NCBI RefSeq assembly: GCF_037104765.1
Contig: NZ_JBAWSY010000007.1
Span: forward strand, 1 to 64,000
Length of the DNA stretch: 64,000 nucleotides
DNA from: Psychrobacillus mangrovi
Lineage (GTDB): Bacteria > Bacillota > Bacilli > Bacillales_A > Planococcaceae
Direction of reading: 5' to 3'
Shown here: positions 1-8,242 of the stretch, in pieces
Layout of the letters: every line of letters begins with the position of its first letter
Position numbering within the stretch: the first letter of the stretch is position 1
Program-made: the position numbers and the translations under genes
Notes under the pieces: model-generated
What the model saw: the letters and a program-made list of their open reading frames with translations, nothing else
Told to the model about the DNA's origin: nothing
Database searches by the model: none

Positions 1-350
<350 letters not shown>

Positions 351-512
351 ACTTAAAAAGCTCATTTTGTTTTGCTGGCATCATCATTAAATGATGTCAA
401 AATTGTTTGCTATCTGACTAACCGAAGTTAGTCTATCAAGCTATATGTCTTAACGTTTTGCATGTTCAGTTTTCAATGTTCATTTTGTTATGTCGTTTTT
501 TGCGACTTCTCT

Positions 513-541
513 AATTTATCATCACTCAAGCGATGAGTCAA
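513..541 (-). promoter_or_regulatory. Downstream promoter (P2) of the rRNA operon
   Basis: On the minus strand TTGACT (536-541) is followed after exactly 17 nt by TAAATT (513-518), about 90 nt closer to the rRNA than P1. Tandem P1/P2 promoters are the usual layout of Bacillus rRNA operons. The leader between P2 and the 16S start (351-512) holds no gene. Confidence 0.7.
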
Positions 542-598
542 GAAGTTTTTCAAAAAACTTTTTCGTCAATATTTTTTATTTCGTTTTTGACGACGCTT

Positions 599-631
599 AT
601 TATAATACTACTATCTCGATAGTTTTGTCAA
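599..631 (-). promoter_or_regulatory. Upstream promoter (P1) of the rRNA operon
   Basis: On the minus strand a perfect -35 TTGACA (626-631) is followed after 18 nt by TATTAT (602-607). The element lies ~250 nt upstream of the 16S gene, in an AT-rich tract, which fits the distal promoter of a Bacillus rrn operon. Identified by eye against the sigma-A consensus. Confidence 0.75.
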
Positions 632-679
632 CAAAAAAACGAACAAAAGGTTATGTCCGTTTTTTTCGAGATTTATAAA

Positions 680-1543
680 TCACCTAACTTTGTAGTATCT
701 ATGCATGATTTCATTGCTTTTAGTAGGTTGTTTTTCAATTAATATAAAACCTTTTTCTACTAAAAATTCTATAAAGACTTCTAGATCCACAGAGTAATTT
801 TTTAATTCTTCTTGCTCATGAATCTCTTGGATTGTCCAAAACTCTTTTGAAGCTAGCACATCTAATATATGTTGTGCTCCCTCTTTTATTCTAGAATGAA
901 TTAAAAACTCACTTGCTAAAAACAAGAGTTCCAATCTCTTTTCTATAGTTTCTTCACTAGAAACAAGCTCATCGTATAATTTATAGATGGATGGATCTAA
1001 CTGTTTCACTTGCTTCCATACCATCACTTCTGGATGCAATCCGTGTTCAAATACAGCCAAACGAGCTAAATGATGTAAAGACTCTACTATATGGTTATAA
1101 GCATCTAGATAATTCAACTGCTCAAAAAAATGTTTACTTTCTAAATATCTTTTACTTAATTTAGCAAACTCAATCCCCATTCTCACTTTTCTACCGTTAA
1201 TCGGAAACTCTTGTAACTCTTTTTTCAATTCTTCTATATATTCATTTCGATCAAAAATTACTCGGCCGTTAATTAACCAATCTACTAATTTAGGATTTGT
1301 TCCTAGCAATAACCATTTTTTTAACTGTTTCTCCGTTATCACATGCATAGCTGCTTTTTTATCATTAAACGTATAATGTTTTGTAAAAATAGGTTGTTCT
1401 CCATCTCTAGTCAATATAAATAAAATAGAATCAAATGTATCTGTTATCGGACTAACCTCTTCACGTTTTTCTACAAATATAATACCTAGTGTATTAGGGT
1501 CACTTGCTCTTTCTTGATAAATAGGTCTCAAAAGTGCTTCCAA
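680..1543 (-). CDS. ygxA: YgxA-like nucleotidyltransferase-family protein
   Basis: A 287-residue protein matching B. subtilis YgxA in sequence character and position, directly beside the rRNA operon. Family members are described as nucleotidyltransferase-like proteins and the biochemical role is not established. It opens with a short beta-rich region (residues ~1-60) and continues as an all-helical, Leu/Glu/Lys-rich protein with no signal peptide or membrane span. The start is TTG (1543-1541), chosen because an AAAGGAGG site lies 7 nt upstream and no better start is near. It is transcribed in the same direction as the rRNA, with a divergent spacer to ygzB. Confidence 0.85.
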   Translation of the reverse strand: MEALLRPIYQERASDPNTLGIIFVEKREEVSPITDTFDSILFILTRDGEQPIFTKHYTFNDKKAAMHVITEKQLKKWLLLGTNPKLVDWLINGRVIFDRNEYIEELKKELQEFPINGRKVRMGIEFAKLSKRYLESKHFFEQLNYLDAYNHIVESLHHLARLAVFEHGLHPEVMVWKQVKQLDPSIYKLYDELVSSEETIEKRLELLFLASEFLIHSRIKEGAQHILDVLASKEFWTIQEIHEQEELKNYSVDLEVFIEFLVEKGFILIEKQPTKSNEIMHRYYKVR

Positions 1544-1755
1544 AATTGCGCCTCCTTTATTTCCTTATAATAGTTTTTCGACAACTATTTTATAACTCCT
1601 TCTATTAAATCGCTCAAAACATTATTTTAACATCAACGTCAAGAAGTCTAACACAATAGCAATTATCATGGGTATTAAGAAATGAACTCGAAGTAAAAGG
1701 GAAGTAGTTCAAACCAAATTATGATATAGTGGATTTAGAAATTAGGAGGATGAAA

Positions 1756-2100
1756 ATGAAACCTTATAAAAACAAAATAAATAGAATACGTTCCTTTGCA
1801 TTGGGACTAATATTCTTCGGATTCATCATTATGTATGGCGCAATATTCTTTCGCGAAAATGCTATTCTAGTAACTATTTTTATGACTCTTGGATTAATTT
1901 CTATTATAGCAAGCACTGCTGTTTATGGTTGGATCGGATTACTTTCCACTAAAGCTGTACAAGTTGTATGTCCGAATTGCGGAAAACATACTAAAGTTTT
2001 AGGGAGAGTTGACATGTGTATGTATTGTAAGGAACCATTGACACTGGATCCATCACTTGAGGGTCAAGAATTCGATCAATCTTTAAATAGAAAGAGATAA
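1756..2100 (+). CDS. ygzB: YgzB family membrane protein (UPF0295)
   Basis: A 114-residue protein of the YgzB family, function unknown. Two hydrophobic segments (about residues 13-35 and 40-62) form a membrane hairpin. They are followed by a soluble tail with two CxxC pairs (CPNC and CMYC, residues ~74-97), which looks like a small zinc ribbon. The start at 1756 was chosen over ATGs further upstream: AGGAGG at 1744-1749 gives a 6-nt spacing, and the protein then begins like B. subtilis YgzB (M-x-x-Y-x-NKINRIR). It converges with perR across a shared terminator, as in B. subtilis. Confidence 0.88.
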   Translation: MKPYKNKINRIRSFALGLIFFGFIIMYGAIFFRENAILVTIFMTLGLISIIASTAVYGWIGLLSTKAVQVVCPNCGKHTKVLGRVDMCMYCKEPLTLDPSLEGQEFDQSLNRKR

Positions 2101-2115
2101 CTAAAGATAAAATCA

Positions 2116-2148
2116 AAAAAACCGAGCGATATGTTTCCGCTCGGTTTT
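2116..2148. terminator. Bidirectional terminator between ygzB and perR
   Basis: An 8-bp perfect stem (ACCGAGCG / CGCTCGGT) with flanking A and T runs closes both convergent genes. Confidence 0.85.
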
Positions 2149-2149
2149 C

Positions 2150-2593
2150 TTATTGTACTTTCGTTGCCTGTTCTTTACACGTTGGACATGTTCCATAAAT
2201 CTCCATACGATGTGAACTAACTTCAAATCCCGTTAAATGGGAAGCTAAATGCTCTACTTCATCTAATCCTGGGTAATGAAAGTCAACAATTTTCCCACAT
2301 GAGTTGCAAATCATATGATAATGATCATTTGTTATGAAATCGAATCTACTAGAAGAGTCTCCAAAAGTAAGTTCTTTTACTAGCCCAGCTTCTCTAAATA
2401 CACGTAAATTGTTATACACTGTCGCAACACTCATGCTAGGGAATTTACTTTCAAGTGCTTTATATATATCGTCCGCAGTTGGATGTGACATTGATTGGAT
2501 AATAAATTCCAATATCGCATGGCGTTGAGGTGTAATACGTACACCAGTAGATTTTAATGTATCTAAAGCATCTCTCAAATGTACTTCCGTCAT
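2150..2593 (-). CDS. perR: Peroxide-responsive repressor PerR (Fur family)
   Basis: A 147-residue Fur-family regulator with an N-terminal winged helix (residues ~1-80) and a C-terminal dimerisation and metal domain. All PerR metal residues are present at B. subtilis numbering: regulatory Fe/Mn ligands H37, D85, H91, H93 and D104, and structural Zn cysteines C96, C99, C136 and C139. Asp at 85 and the H37 ligand favour PerR over Fur or Zur. In the family, H2O2 oxidises the Fe-coordinating histidines and the repressor leaves its DNA. Gene order (ygzB-perR-ygaF-gsaB) matches B. subtilis. A degenerate Per box in its own promoter suggests autoregulation. Confidence 0.96.
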   Translation of the reverse strand: MTEVHLRDALDTLKSTGVRITPQRHAILEFIIQSMSHPTADDIYKALESKFPSMSVATVYNNLRVFREAGLVKELTFGDSSSRFDFITNDHYHMICNSCGKIVDFHYPGLDEVEHLASHLTGFEVSSHRMEIYGTCPTCKEQATKVQ

Positions 2594-2625
2594 CGCAATG
2601 CACCTCTTTTCGTATTATTCTTAGT

Positions 2626-2640
2626 TTGTAATTGTTACAA
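2626..2640. promoter_or_regulatory. Degenerate Per box at perR
   Basis: TTGTAATTGTTACAA is a 7-1-7 inverted repeat that matches the Per box consensus TTATAATNATTATAA at all but three positions. It covers the expected transcription start just after the perR -10. The position fits negative autoregulation, which is known for B. subtilis perR. Confidence 0.7.
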
Positions 2641-2642
2641 TA

Positions 2643-2672
2643 AGTATAAGGAAAAAGAGCATTAGATGTCAA
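2643..2672 (-). promoter_or_regulatory. perR promoter
   Basis: On the minus strand TTGACA (2667-2672) and TATACT (2643-2648) are separated by 18 nt, about 50 nt upstream of the perR start codon. The Per box lies immediately downstream of the -10. Confidence 0.75.
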
Positions 2673-2705
2673 ACTTTACAGTCTTAAAGGGAATATGTAC
2701 TACTA

Positions 2706-3650
2706 TTAGTATCCTCTTTCCAAATCAATTACGTTAATTAATGAAGGGTCCTCATCTAACCATTTTGTTAAATTCTCCGTAAAAATATCCAATGCACGAA
2801 CGATATATTGAGAAGAATGGCTGGAAACATGAGGAGAAACGACTACATTCTCCATTTTCCAAAAAGGATGATCTTCTTTTAGCGGTTCGCTTTCAAAAAC
2901 ATCTAGTACCGCATAAGCAATATAGTTATTTTGTAATGCTTGTAAAAGCACTTCCTCTTTAACTACATCTCCTCTACCGAAATTCATAAAGATAGCGGTA
3001 GGCTTCATACAATGAAAATGCTCATTGGTTAATAAATTCTTTGTTTCTACTGTACTAGGTAATATAGAAATAACGAAATCTGCTTTAGGCAGCGCTCTTT
3101 TCAATTCTGAAAAAGAAGTCATATCATCCATAAAATCGGATGGCTCTCCGCTACGATTACATCCGATTGTATGCACGCCGAAAGCTTGTAGGATTCTTCC
3201 CACTTCCCCTCCTATTGCACCGGGACCTAGAATTAATGCAGTAGAGCCATAAAGTTCCGATGAATACACTTTCTTAGACCATATACTATTCCTTTGGTTT
3301 TGAGCAATAATCGGAAGTGATTTTTTTATGGATAAAATATGCGCAAGAATAGACTCTGCCATCGGTATTTTATGAATACCTCTAACATTAGTCACAAGTA
3401 TATTACGGCTTGCTATTTCCTTCAAAGGCATTTTTTCTAAACCAGCGGAAGCTACCATAATCCATTTCAAGCGGTCTGCCGCTTCCAAATGAGATGCATT
3501 AATATCTTCTCCATACGTTACAAATACTTCTGCATTACGTAAGGTCTCTTCATCAAATGGTTTTTGAAAATAAAATTTTACATGTGGAAATCTTTCTATT
3601 AAGTTTGCTTGTTGCTCTGGTTTAGGTAAAAAAGAAAATAATATGTTCAT
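2706..3650 (-). CDS. D-isomer-specific 2-hydroxyacid dehydrogenase
   Basis: A 314-residue NAD(P)-dependent dehydrogenase of the D-2-hydroxyacid (GhrA-like) family, expected to reduce a 2-ketoacid such as glyoxylate or hydroxypyruvate; the substrate cannot be read from sequence. The nucleotide-binding loop GPGAIGGEVG lies at ~141-150. Catalytic Arg (FGRGD), Glu (FESEP) and His (SPHVSSHS) are all present in order. It starts 2 nt after the bcp stop with GGAG overlapping the end of bcp, so the two are probably translated as an operon. B. subtilis has no gene at this point in the otherwise conserved order. Confidence 0.85.
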   Translation of the reverse strand: MNILFSFLPKPEQQANLIERFPHVKFYFQKPFDEETLRNAEVFVTYGEDINASHLEAADRLKWIMVASAGLEKMPLKEIASRNILVTNVRGIHKIPMAESILAHILSIKKSLPIIAQNQRNSIWSKKVYSSELYGSTALILGPGAIGGEVGRILQAFGVHTIGCNRSGEPSDFMDDMTSFSELKRALPKADFVISILPSTVETKNLLTNEHFHCMKPTAIFMNFGRGDVVKEEVLLQALQNNYIAYAVLDVFESEPLKEDHPFWKMENVVVSPHVSSHSSQYIVRALDIFTENLTKWLDEDPSLINVIDLERGY

Positions 3651-3652
3651 TT

Positions 3653-4135
3653 TTATTCTCCAGTATTCACAATGTTTTTCAATGTTTCAAGCGCTTCTTC
3701 TACGTGCCCATCTACCTTTACTTTACGCCATTCTTTTATAATTGTTCCTGTTGGATCAATTAAAAATGTAGATCTTTCAATTCCCATAAATTCTTTACCA
3801 AACATCTTTTTCAATCTCCACACCCCATATGCTTCTGATATTTCATGGGTATCATCGACTAACAATGAGAATGGTAAACCATGTTTCTTAATAAATTTCG
3901 TATGATCATTTTCATTATCAGCACTTACACCAAGAATAACTGCATTTAAATCAGAAAAGGCTTCATGTGTATCCCTAAAATCACATGCTTCTGTCGTACA
4001 GCCTGGAGTTGAATCTTTCGGATAGAAATATAACACAACATACTTCTTACCAGCAAAATCATCTAATGATACTATTTTTCCCGTTTCGTTTTTTAAAGAA
4101 AATTTTGGTGCTATCATACCTTCTAATGTTTGCAT
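3653..4135 (-). CDS. bcp: Thiol peroxidase, Bcp/PrxQ type (YgaF)
   Basis: A 160-residue thioredoxin-fold peroxiredoxin that reduces H2O2 and organic hydroperoxides using thioredoxin-type donors. The active site PKDSTPGCTTEAC carries peroxidatic C46 and a resolving C51 five residues on, the atypical 2-Cys BCP pattern. The start at 4135 was chosen because an AAGGGAGG-like site lies 7-8 nt upstream and the protein then begins at the usual N-terminus; an upstream ATG would add 19 residues without homology. It sits between perR and hemL as ygaF does in B. subtilis. No Per box was seen in front of it. Confidence 0.93.
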   Translation of the reverse strand: MQTLEGMIAPKFSLKNETGKIVSLDDFAGKKYVVLYFYPKDSTPGCTTEACDFRDTHEAFSDLNAVILGVSADNENDHTKFIKKHGLPFSLLVDDTHEISEAYGVWRLKKMFGKEFMGIERSTFLIDPTGTIIKEWRKVKVDGHVEEALETLKNIVNTGE

Positions 4136-4217
4136 ATTGATTCCTCCCTTAGTTACTGCTTTCATAGTATCGGAATTTTCCAGTAAGTTCAATTTTCTTT
4201 CGCGTTTTTCAAAAAAA

Positions 4218-4246
4218 TTGACTACAATTAAATAGAACAGTTATAG
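4218..4246 (+). promoter_or_regulatory. Predicted hemL promoter
   Basis: TTGACT (4218-4223) and TTATAG (4241-4246) with 17-nt spacing, 85 nt upstream of the TTG start of hemL. Found by consensus only. Confidence 0.55.
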
Positions 4247-4330
4247 CCTGAGTCACTGGACAGTGGCTCGTTCGTAACGTTATACTTTCATTTTAGTGAA
4301 GCAAGCCAAATCAAGCGGAGGTTTTTACAA

Positions 4331-5620
4331 TTGGAACACATTAAATCTGAACAAATACAAAAAGAAGCACTTGAACATATCGTAGGTGGGGTAAACAGCC
4401 CATCTAGATCATATAAAGCTGTTGGTGGAGGGGCTCCAACTGTCATGGACAGAGCAGAAGGTGCTTATTTTTATGACGTGGACGGTAACAAATATATCGA
4501 TTACTTAGCAGCTTATGGCCCTATTATTACGGGACACGCACATCCACATATTACTGAAGCAATTACTAAAGCAGCTCAAACAGGACTCCTTTATGGAACT
4601 CCAACAAAGCATGAAGTTACGTTTGCAAAAATGTTAAAAGAAGCAATTCCTTCTATGGATAAAGTACGCTTTGTAAACTCAGGTACAGAAGCAGTCATGA
4701 CAACAATTCGTGTAGCCCGTGCCTATACAGGAAGAACGAAAGTTATGAAATTTGCTGGTTGCTATCATGGACACTCTGATTTAGTTTTAGTGGCAGCGGG
4801 TTCGGGTCCTGCCACGCTTGGTACACCAGATTCAGCAGGAGTTCCTAAAACCATTGCAGAAGAAGTAATTACTATTCCATTTAACGATCCAAAAGCTTAT
4901 GAGGAAGCGATGGAAAAATGGGGAGAAGAATTAGCTTGTATTTTAGTAGAACCAATCGTAGGAAATTTTGGTATGGTTGAGCCAAACGAAGGATTTTTAC
5001 CAATTGTTCACAAGATAGCAAAAGACAAAGGAGCTCTAGTAATATATGATGAAGTAATCACAGCATTCCGCTTTCATTATGGGGCTGCCTCTACTATGTT
5101 AAATCAAACTCCCGATCTTACTGCACTTGGTAAAATAATCGGTGGTGGCCTTCCAATTGGAGCATATGGCGGTAAAAAGGAAATTATGGAACAAGTAGCT
5201 CCACTCGGACCTGCTTACCAGGCAGGAACAATGGCAGGTAATCCTGCGTCTATGCAAGCAGGTATTGCATGTTTAGAAATTTTACAACAACCTGGTATAT
5301 ATGAAGAATTAGATAGACTTGGTAGTATATTAGAAGCAGGTATCCTAGAAGCAGCAGAAAAAAATAATATAACGATAACTATTAATCGTATAAAAGGTGC
5401 TCTTTCTGTTTATTTTACTGATGTTAAAGTGGAAAACTATGAGCAAGCAGAAGCAACAGATGGGGAAATGTTCGCCAAATTCTTCAAGCTTATGCTAACT
5501 CAAGGCATCAATCTTGCACCTTCTAAATACGAAGCATGGTTTGTTACAACAGCACATACAGAAGAAGATATTAAAGATACAATTGCTGCTGTTGATAAAG
5601 CCTTTGCACAATTAAAGTAA
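4331..5620 (+). CDS. hemL: Glutamate-1-semialdehyde 2,1-aminomutase
   Basis: A 429-residue PLP enzyme of aminotransferase class III that converts glutamate-1-semialdehyde to 5-aminolevulinate in the C5 heme pathway. The N-terminal GGVNSPSRSYKAVGG signature, the cofactor aspartate in VIYDEV (D240) and the Schiff-base lysine in TALGKIIGGG (K268) are all present. Translation starts at TTG 4331, 9 nt after GGAGG. Its place beside ygaF and perR corresponds to B. subtilis gsaB, the second copy located outside the hemAXCDBL operon, so another hemL may exist elsewhere in this genome. Confidence 0.95.
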   Translation: MEHIKSEQIQKEALEHIVGGVNSPSRSYKAVGGGAPTVMDRAEGAYFYDVDGNKYIDYLAAYGPIITGHAHPHITEAITKAAQTGLLYGTPTKHEVTFAKMLKEAIPSMDKVRFVNSGTEAVMTTIRVARAYTGRTKVMKFAGCYHGHSDLVLVAAGSGPATLGTPDSAGVPKTIAEEVITIPFNDPKAYEEAMEKWGEELACILVEPIVGNFGMVEPNEGFLPIVHKIAKDKGALVIYDEVITAFRFHYGAASTMLNQTPDLTALGKIIGGGLPIGAYGGKKEIMEQVAPLGPAYQAGTMAGNPASMQAGIACLEILQQPGIYEELDRLGSILEAGILEAAEKNNITITINRIKGALSVYFTDVKVENYEQAEATDGEMFAKFFKLMLTQGINLAPSKYEAWFVTTAHTEEDIKDTIAAVDKAFAQLK

Positions 5621-5661
5621 ACGTTACCTGGAACCTGTAGGAAATGAAAGGATAGGATTGA

Positions 5662-6744
5662 ATGAAATTAGGAGCTCGCGTTTTTAAGACTGGAGTAGCG
5701 ATTGTTTTCTCATTATTCATAGCAGATTTACTCCAGCTTCCTAACCCTGTCTTTGCGGGAATAGCTGCTATATTCGCAGTTCAACCTTCTATATATAGAT
5801 CCTATTTGACTGTTATTGAGCAAATACAATCGAATTTAATCGGAGCAGCGATAGCAGTTATTTTCGCTTTAGTATTTGGAAATCACTTTATTGCAGTAGG
5901 TTTTGCCGCAATATTTGCTATCATGATTATGTTGAAGTTCAAACTTGAAAAAACAATTTCTTTAGCACTAGTAACTGTTATTGCGATAATGGAAGTTCAA
6001 AGCGATGACTTTTTAACATTCGCATTAATACGATTTTTAACTATTCTCGTAGGAGTTGTATCCGCATTTCTCGTGAATTTAATATTTATACCGCCCAAAT
6101 TCGAAACGAAACTGTTTAATGCAATTCATTATACACAAGACGAGATTATACGCTGGATTCGAATTGCGGTAAGAAATGCGTCCGACCATAGCTCTACAAA
6201 ACAAGCAATTAGTCAAATAAAAGATCGATTATCTCGGATAGATCAGATTTATTCTTTTTTTAAAGAAGAACGCGGCTATTCGAAAAAAGCAGCCTTTACA
6301 AAAGGAAGAAAATTAGTCGTTTATCGAGAACTAATCTCCGTTTCCTATAAAAGCTTGGATGTTTTAAAAAGACTTCATATCCATGAAAACGAGTTATTAG
6401 AGCTTCCCGAGCATTTTAGAATGATGATCAAAGAACGTTTAGATGCTCTTCTCACTTATCACGAACAGCTTCACTTGAAGTTTATAGGAAAGTTAAAACC
6501 GGAGCATATAGAATGGAATGGGTCAGAAGCATTCATTCAAAGGCAAGAAGTAATGGATATTTTTGTCCAACAAATTGCCCTTACTAAAATTGAAGAAGAA
6601 TTTTCGACCTATCACTTACTTCATATATTATCGGCTATTTTAAAGTATGAGGAGCAATTAGAACATATCGATACGCTAATCACTTCGTATCAAACCTTTC
6701 ATAGCACAGAACTTACAGTACAAATAGAAGAAACACCATATTAA
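5662..6744 (+). CDS. ygaE: FUSC/aromatic-acid exporter family membrane protein (YgaE)
   Basis: A 360-residue protein with about five hydrophobic segments in the first ~145 residues (a long alpha-helical membrane half) followed by a charged, largely helical cytoplasmic C-terminal domain. This is the layout of the ArAE_1/FUSC-type YgaE family, whose substrate is not known. It begins ~40 nt after hemL with AAAGGATAGG upstream and no terminator between, so hemL and ygaE are probably co-transcribed. The pairing is the same as in B. subtilis. Confidence 0.8.
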   Translation: MKLGARVFKTGVAIVFSLFIADLLQLPNPVFAGIAAIFAVQPSIYRSYLTVIEQIQSNLIGAAIAVIFALVFGNHFIAVGFAAIFAIMIMLKFKLEKTISLALVTVIAIMEVQSDDFLTFALIRFLTILVGVVSAFLVNLIFIPPKFETKLFNAIHYTQDEIIRWIRIAVRNASDHSSTKQAISQIKDRLSRIDQIYSFFKEERGYSKKAAFTKGRKLVVYRELISVSYKSLDVLKRLHIHENELLELPEHFRMMIKERLDALLTYHEQLHLKFIGKLKPEHIEWNGSEAFIQRQEVMDIFVQQIALTKIEEEFSTYHLLHILSAILKYEEQLEHIDTLITSYQTFHSTELTVQIEETPY

Positions 6745-6817
6745 GAAATTCCCAAAAGCACACATGCCTGCATCGACAAAGTTTCTTTGCACCAGTGGAA
6801 AAAAGCAGGCGCATAGC

Positions 6818-7060
6818 GAGGGCACGGAAAAAGTCTATGAGGGTGAGAAAGTCCTCACTGAGATTTCATAACAGTATGTGAACGACAAGTTGTTCACATA
6901 CTCGATTTTTATTTCGAACCCGTTGATTTCTGTTCCAGGCGGACGCTTTCCGCCGGCATGGCTTCAGCCGCTTCCTTCGCTACGCTCAGTCCAGGGTCTT
7001 CAGCTCATGCTATTCCGGCTGGAGTCGCCGCCTTCCACTCCAATCAACTATTATCTGCTT
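6818..7060 (+). repeat. Intergenic palindromic repeat, family A, copy 1
   Basis: A ~128-bp core (6922-7049) begins GTTGATTTC and ends AATCAAC, forming a long imperfect hairpin with GC-rich arms (GGCGGACGC, GCCGGCATGGC, then CCGGCTGGAGTCGCCGCC). It is nearly identical to copies at 42520, 55371 and 63546. To the left are a smaller hairpin (GTATGTGAACGAC / GTTGTTCACATAC) and GAGGGCACGGAAAAAGTC, which resembles the terminal inverted repeat of the other copies. The right end is eroded. The bases at 6745-6817 are not assigned. No gene is present. Confidence 0.85.
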
Positions 7061-7116
7061 TTCAATTAGAAAATCATCATGCCATTAAAGAGTAAGTTTT
7101 TTCAATTGTATCTATA

Positions 7117-7231
7117 GAAAATCGTTGAAAAAGGCGACACTCCTGCGGGAATAGAGTTAGCCGAAGACCCCGCAGCGCAGCGAGGAGGCTAAGGCAACTC
7201 CCGCGGAAAGGGAGCCGTTTCAACGATTTTC
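7117..7231. repeat. Intergenic palindromic repeat, family B, copy 1
   Basis: A 115-bp imperfect palindrome. The outer arms GAAAATCGTTGAAA and TTTCAACGATTTTC pair perfectly, and the interior carries GACACTCCTGCGGGAA, GAAGACCCCGCAGCGCAGC and CCCGCGGAAAGGGAG. The same internal words occur at 43006-43121 and in partial copies near 42400 and 29800. It is non-coding and lies between convergent ygaE and the oligopeptide operon. Confidence 0.8.
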
Positions 7232-7290
7232 TTATTTATCGGACGATATTATTTAGTAAAGTCAAATTCAATCAAGTTTGTCAAAAGTCT

Positions 7291-7327
7291 AAAACGTGTC
7301 ACCTATTTACAAGGTGACACGTTTTTT
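7291..7327. terminator. Terminator of the oligopeptide transporter operon
   Basis: A 14-bp perfect stem AAAACGTGTCACCT / AGGTGACACGTTTT with A and T runs on the two sides. It follows the last operon gene on the minus strand and could also stop ygaE read-through. Confidence 0.85.
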
Positions 7328-8228
7328 AGTTTTTCATGCGAGGATCCAATGCGTCTCGTAGTCCATCCCCCATTAAATTAAACCCAAGTACTGTTAGCAT
7401 AATCGCAAGACCCGGGAAAATCATTGTCCATGGTGCGTTGCGTAAAAACATTCGAGCATCCGCTAACATTTTTCCCCATTCAGGTGCAGGTGCCTGCGCC
7501 CCAAGACCAAGAAACCCTAAAGCTGCTGCTTCAATAATCGCCGATGCAATGGCCAAGGTGCCAGCAACAATTACGGGAGCCAGCGAGTTGGGCAGAATAT
7601 GAGAAAATAATATACGTATGTCTTTCATCCCTATTGCTTTGGCAGATGTTATGTATTCCTCCTCTTTAATACTCAAAACTTTTGAGCGAATGAGTCGACC
7701 AAAGTTAGGAATATTAATAATGGCGATTGCTATTAATGCATTACGTAAGGAAGGACCTAATACAGAAACAACTGCTATTGCCAATAATATACTTGGGAAT
7801 GCTAGCATTACATCGAATACTCGGGAGATGATCATATCCACCCATTTTCCATAATAACCAGCAATAATTCCTAGAATACTACCAACTACTACGGACCCTA
7901 TAACAGAGAAGAATCCTACTCCAAGCGATATTCTTGCTCCGTGGATGATACGTGAAAAAATATCTCGACCAAAATCATCCGTCCCAAACCAAAACTCACT
8001 GGACGGCGGTAGCAATCGATGATCTTTAATAGACTGTTCATTAATCCCTTGAGGTGCTAGCCACGGACCAAATACTGCTAAAAACACGAAGAAAAGAACA
8101 ATCACTGCTCCAACTAACGCTACTTTGTTTTTACTAAAGCTGCGCCAAGCATCGCGCCAAGGACCGGTCGATGTATCTTTTACGGCAACTACTGTTTCAT
8201 TTATCGAGTTCGGAACCATTTCGGACAT
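7326..8228 (-). CDS. Oligopeptide/dipeptide ABC transporter permease, OppC/DppC type
   Basis: A 300-residue inner-membrane permease with a cytoplasmic N-terminus, a first hydrophobic span at ~37-58 and then a canonical binding-protein-dependent permease domain. The EAA loop (SAKAIGMKDIRILFSHILPN) contacts the ATPase subunits. The family-typical FGTDDFGRDIFSRIIHGARISL follows the first periplasmic loop. It is the last gene of a five-gene minus-strand operon (ATPase, ATPase, binding protein, permease, permease) and lies 14 nt after the OppB-type permease. The family imports short peptides; actual ligand and a nutrient versus signalling role cannot be told. Confidence 0.93.
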   Translation of the reverse strand: MSEMVPNSINETVVAVKDTSTGPWRDAWRSFSKNKVALVGAVIVLFFVFLAVFGPWLAPQGINEQSIKDHRLLPPSSEFWFGTDDFGRDIFSRIIHGARISLGVGFFSVIGSVVVGSILGIIAGYYGKWVDMIISRVFDVMLAFPSILLAIAVVSVLGPSLRNALIAIAIINIPNFGRLIRSKVLSIKEEEYITSAKAIGMKDIRILFSHILPNSLAPVIVAGTLAIASAIIEAAALGFLGLGAQAPAPEWGKMLADARMFLRNAPWTMIFPGLAIMLTVLGFNLMGDGLRDALDPRMKN

Positions 8229-8242
8229 CCTTATTCCTCCTT

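Noticed and set aside
4200..4330. A Per box in front of hemL or bcp.
   Set aside because: No 7-1-7 inverted repeat close to TTATAATNATTATAA is present in either upstream region.
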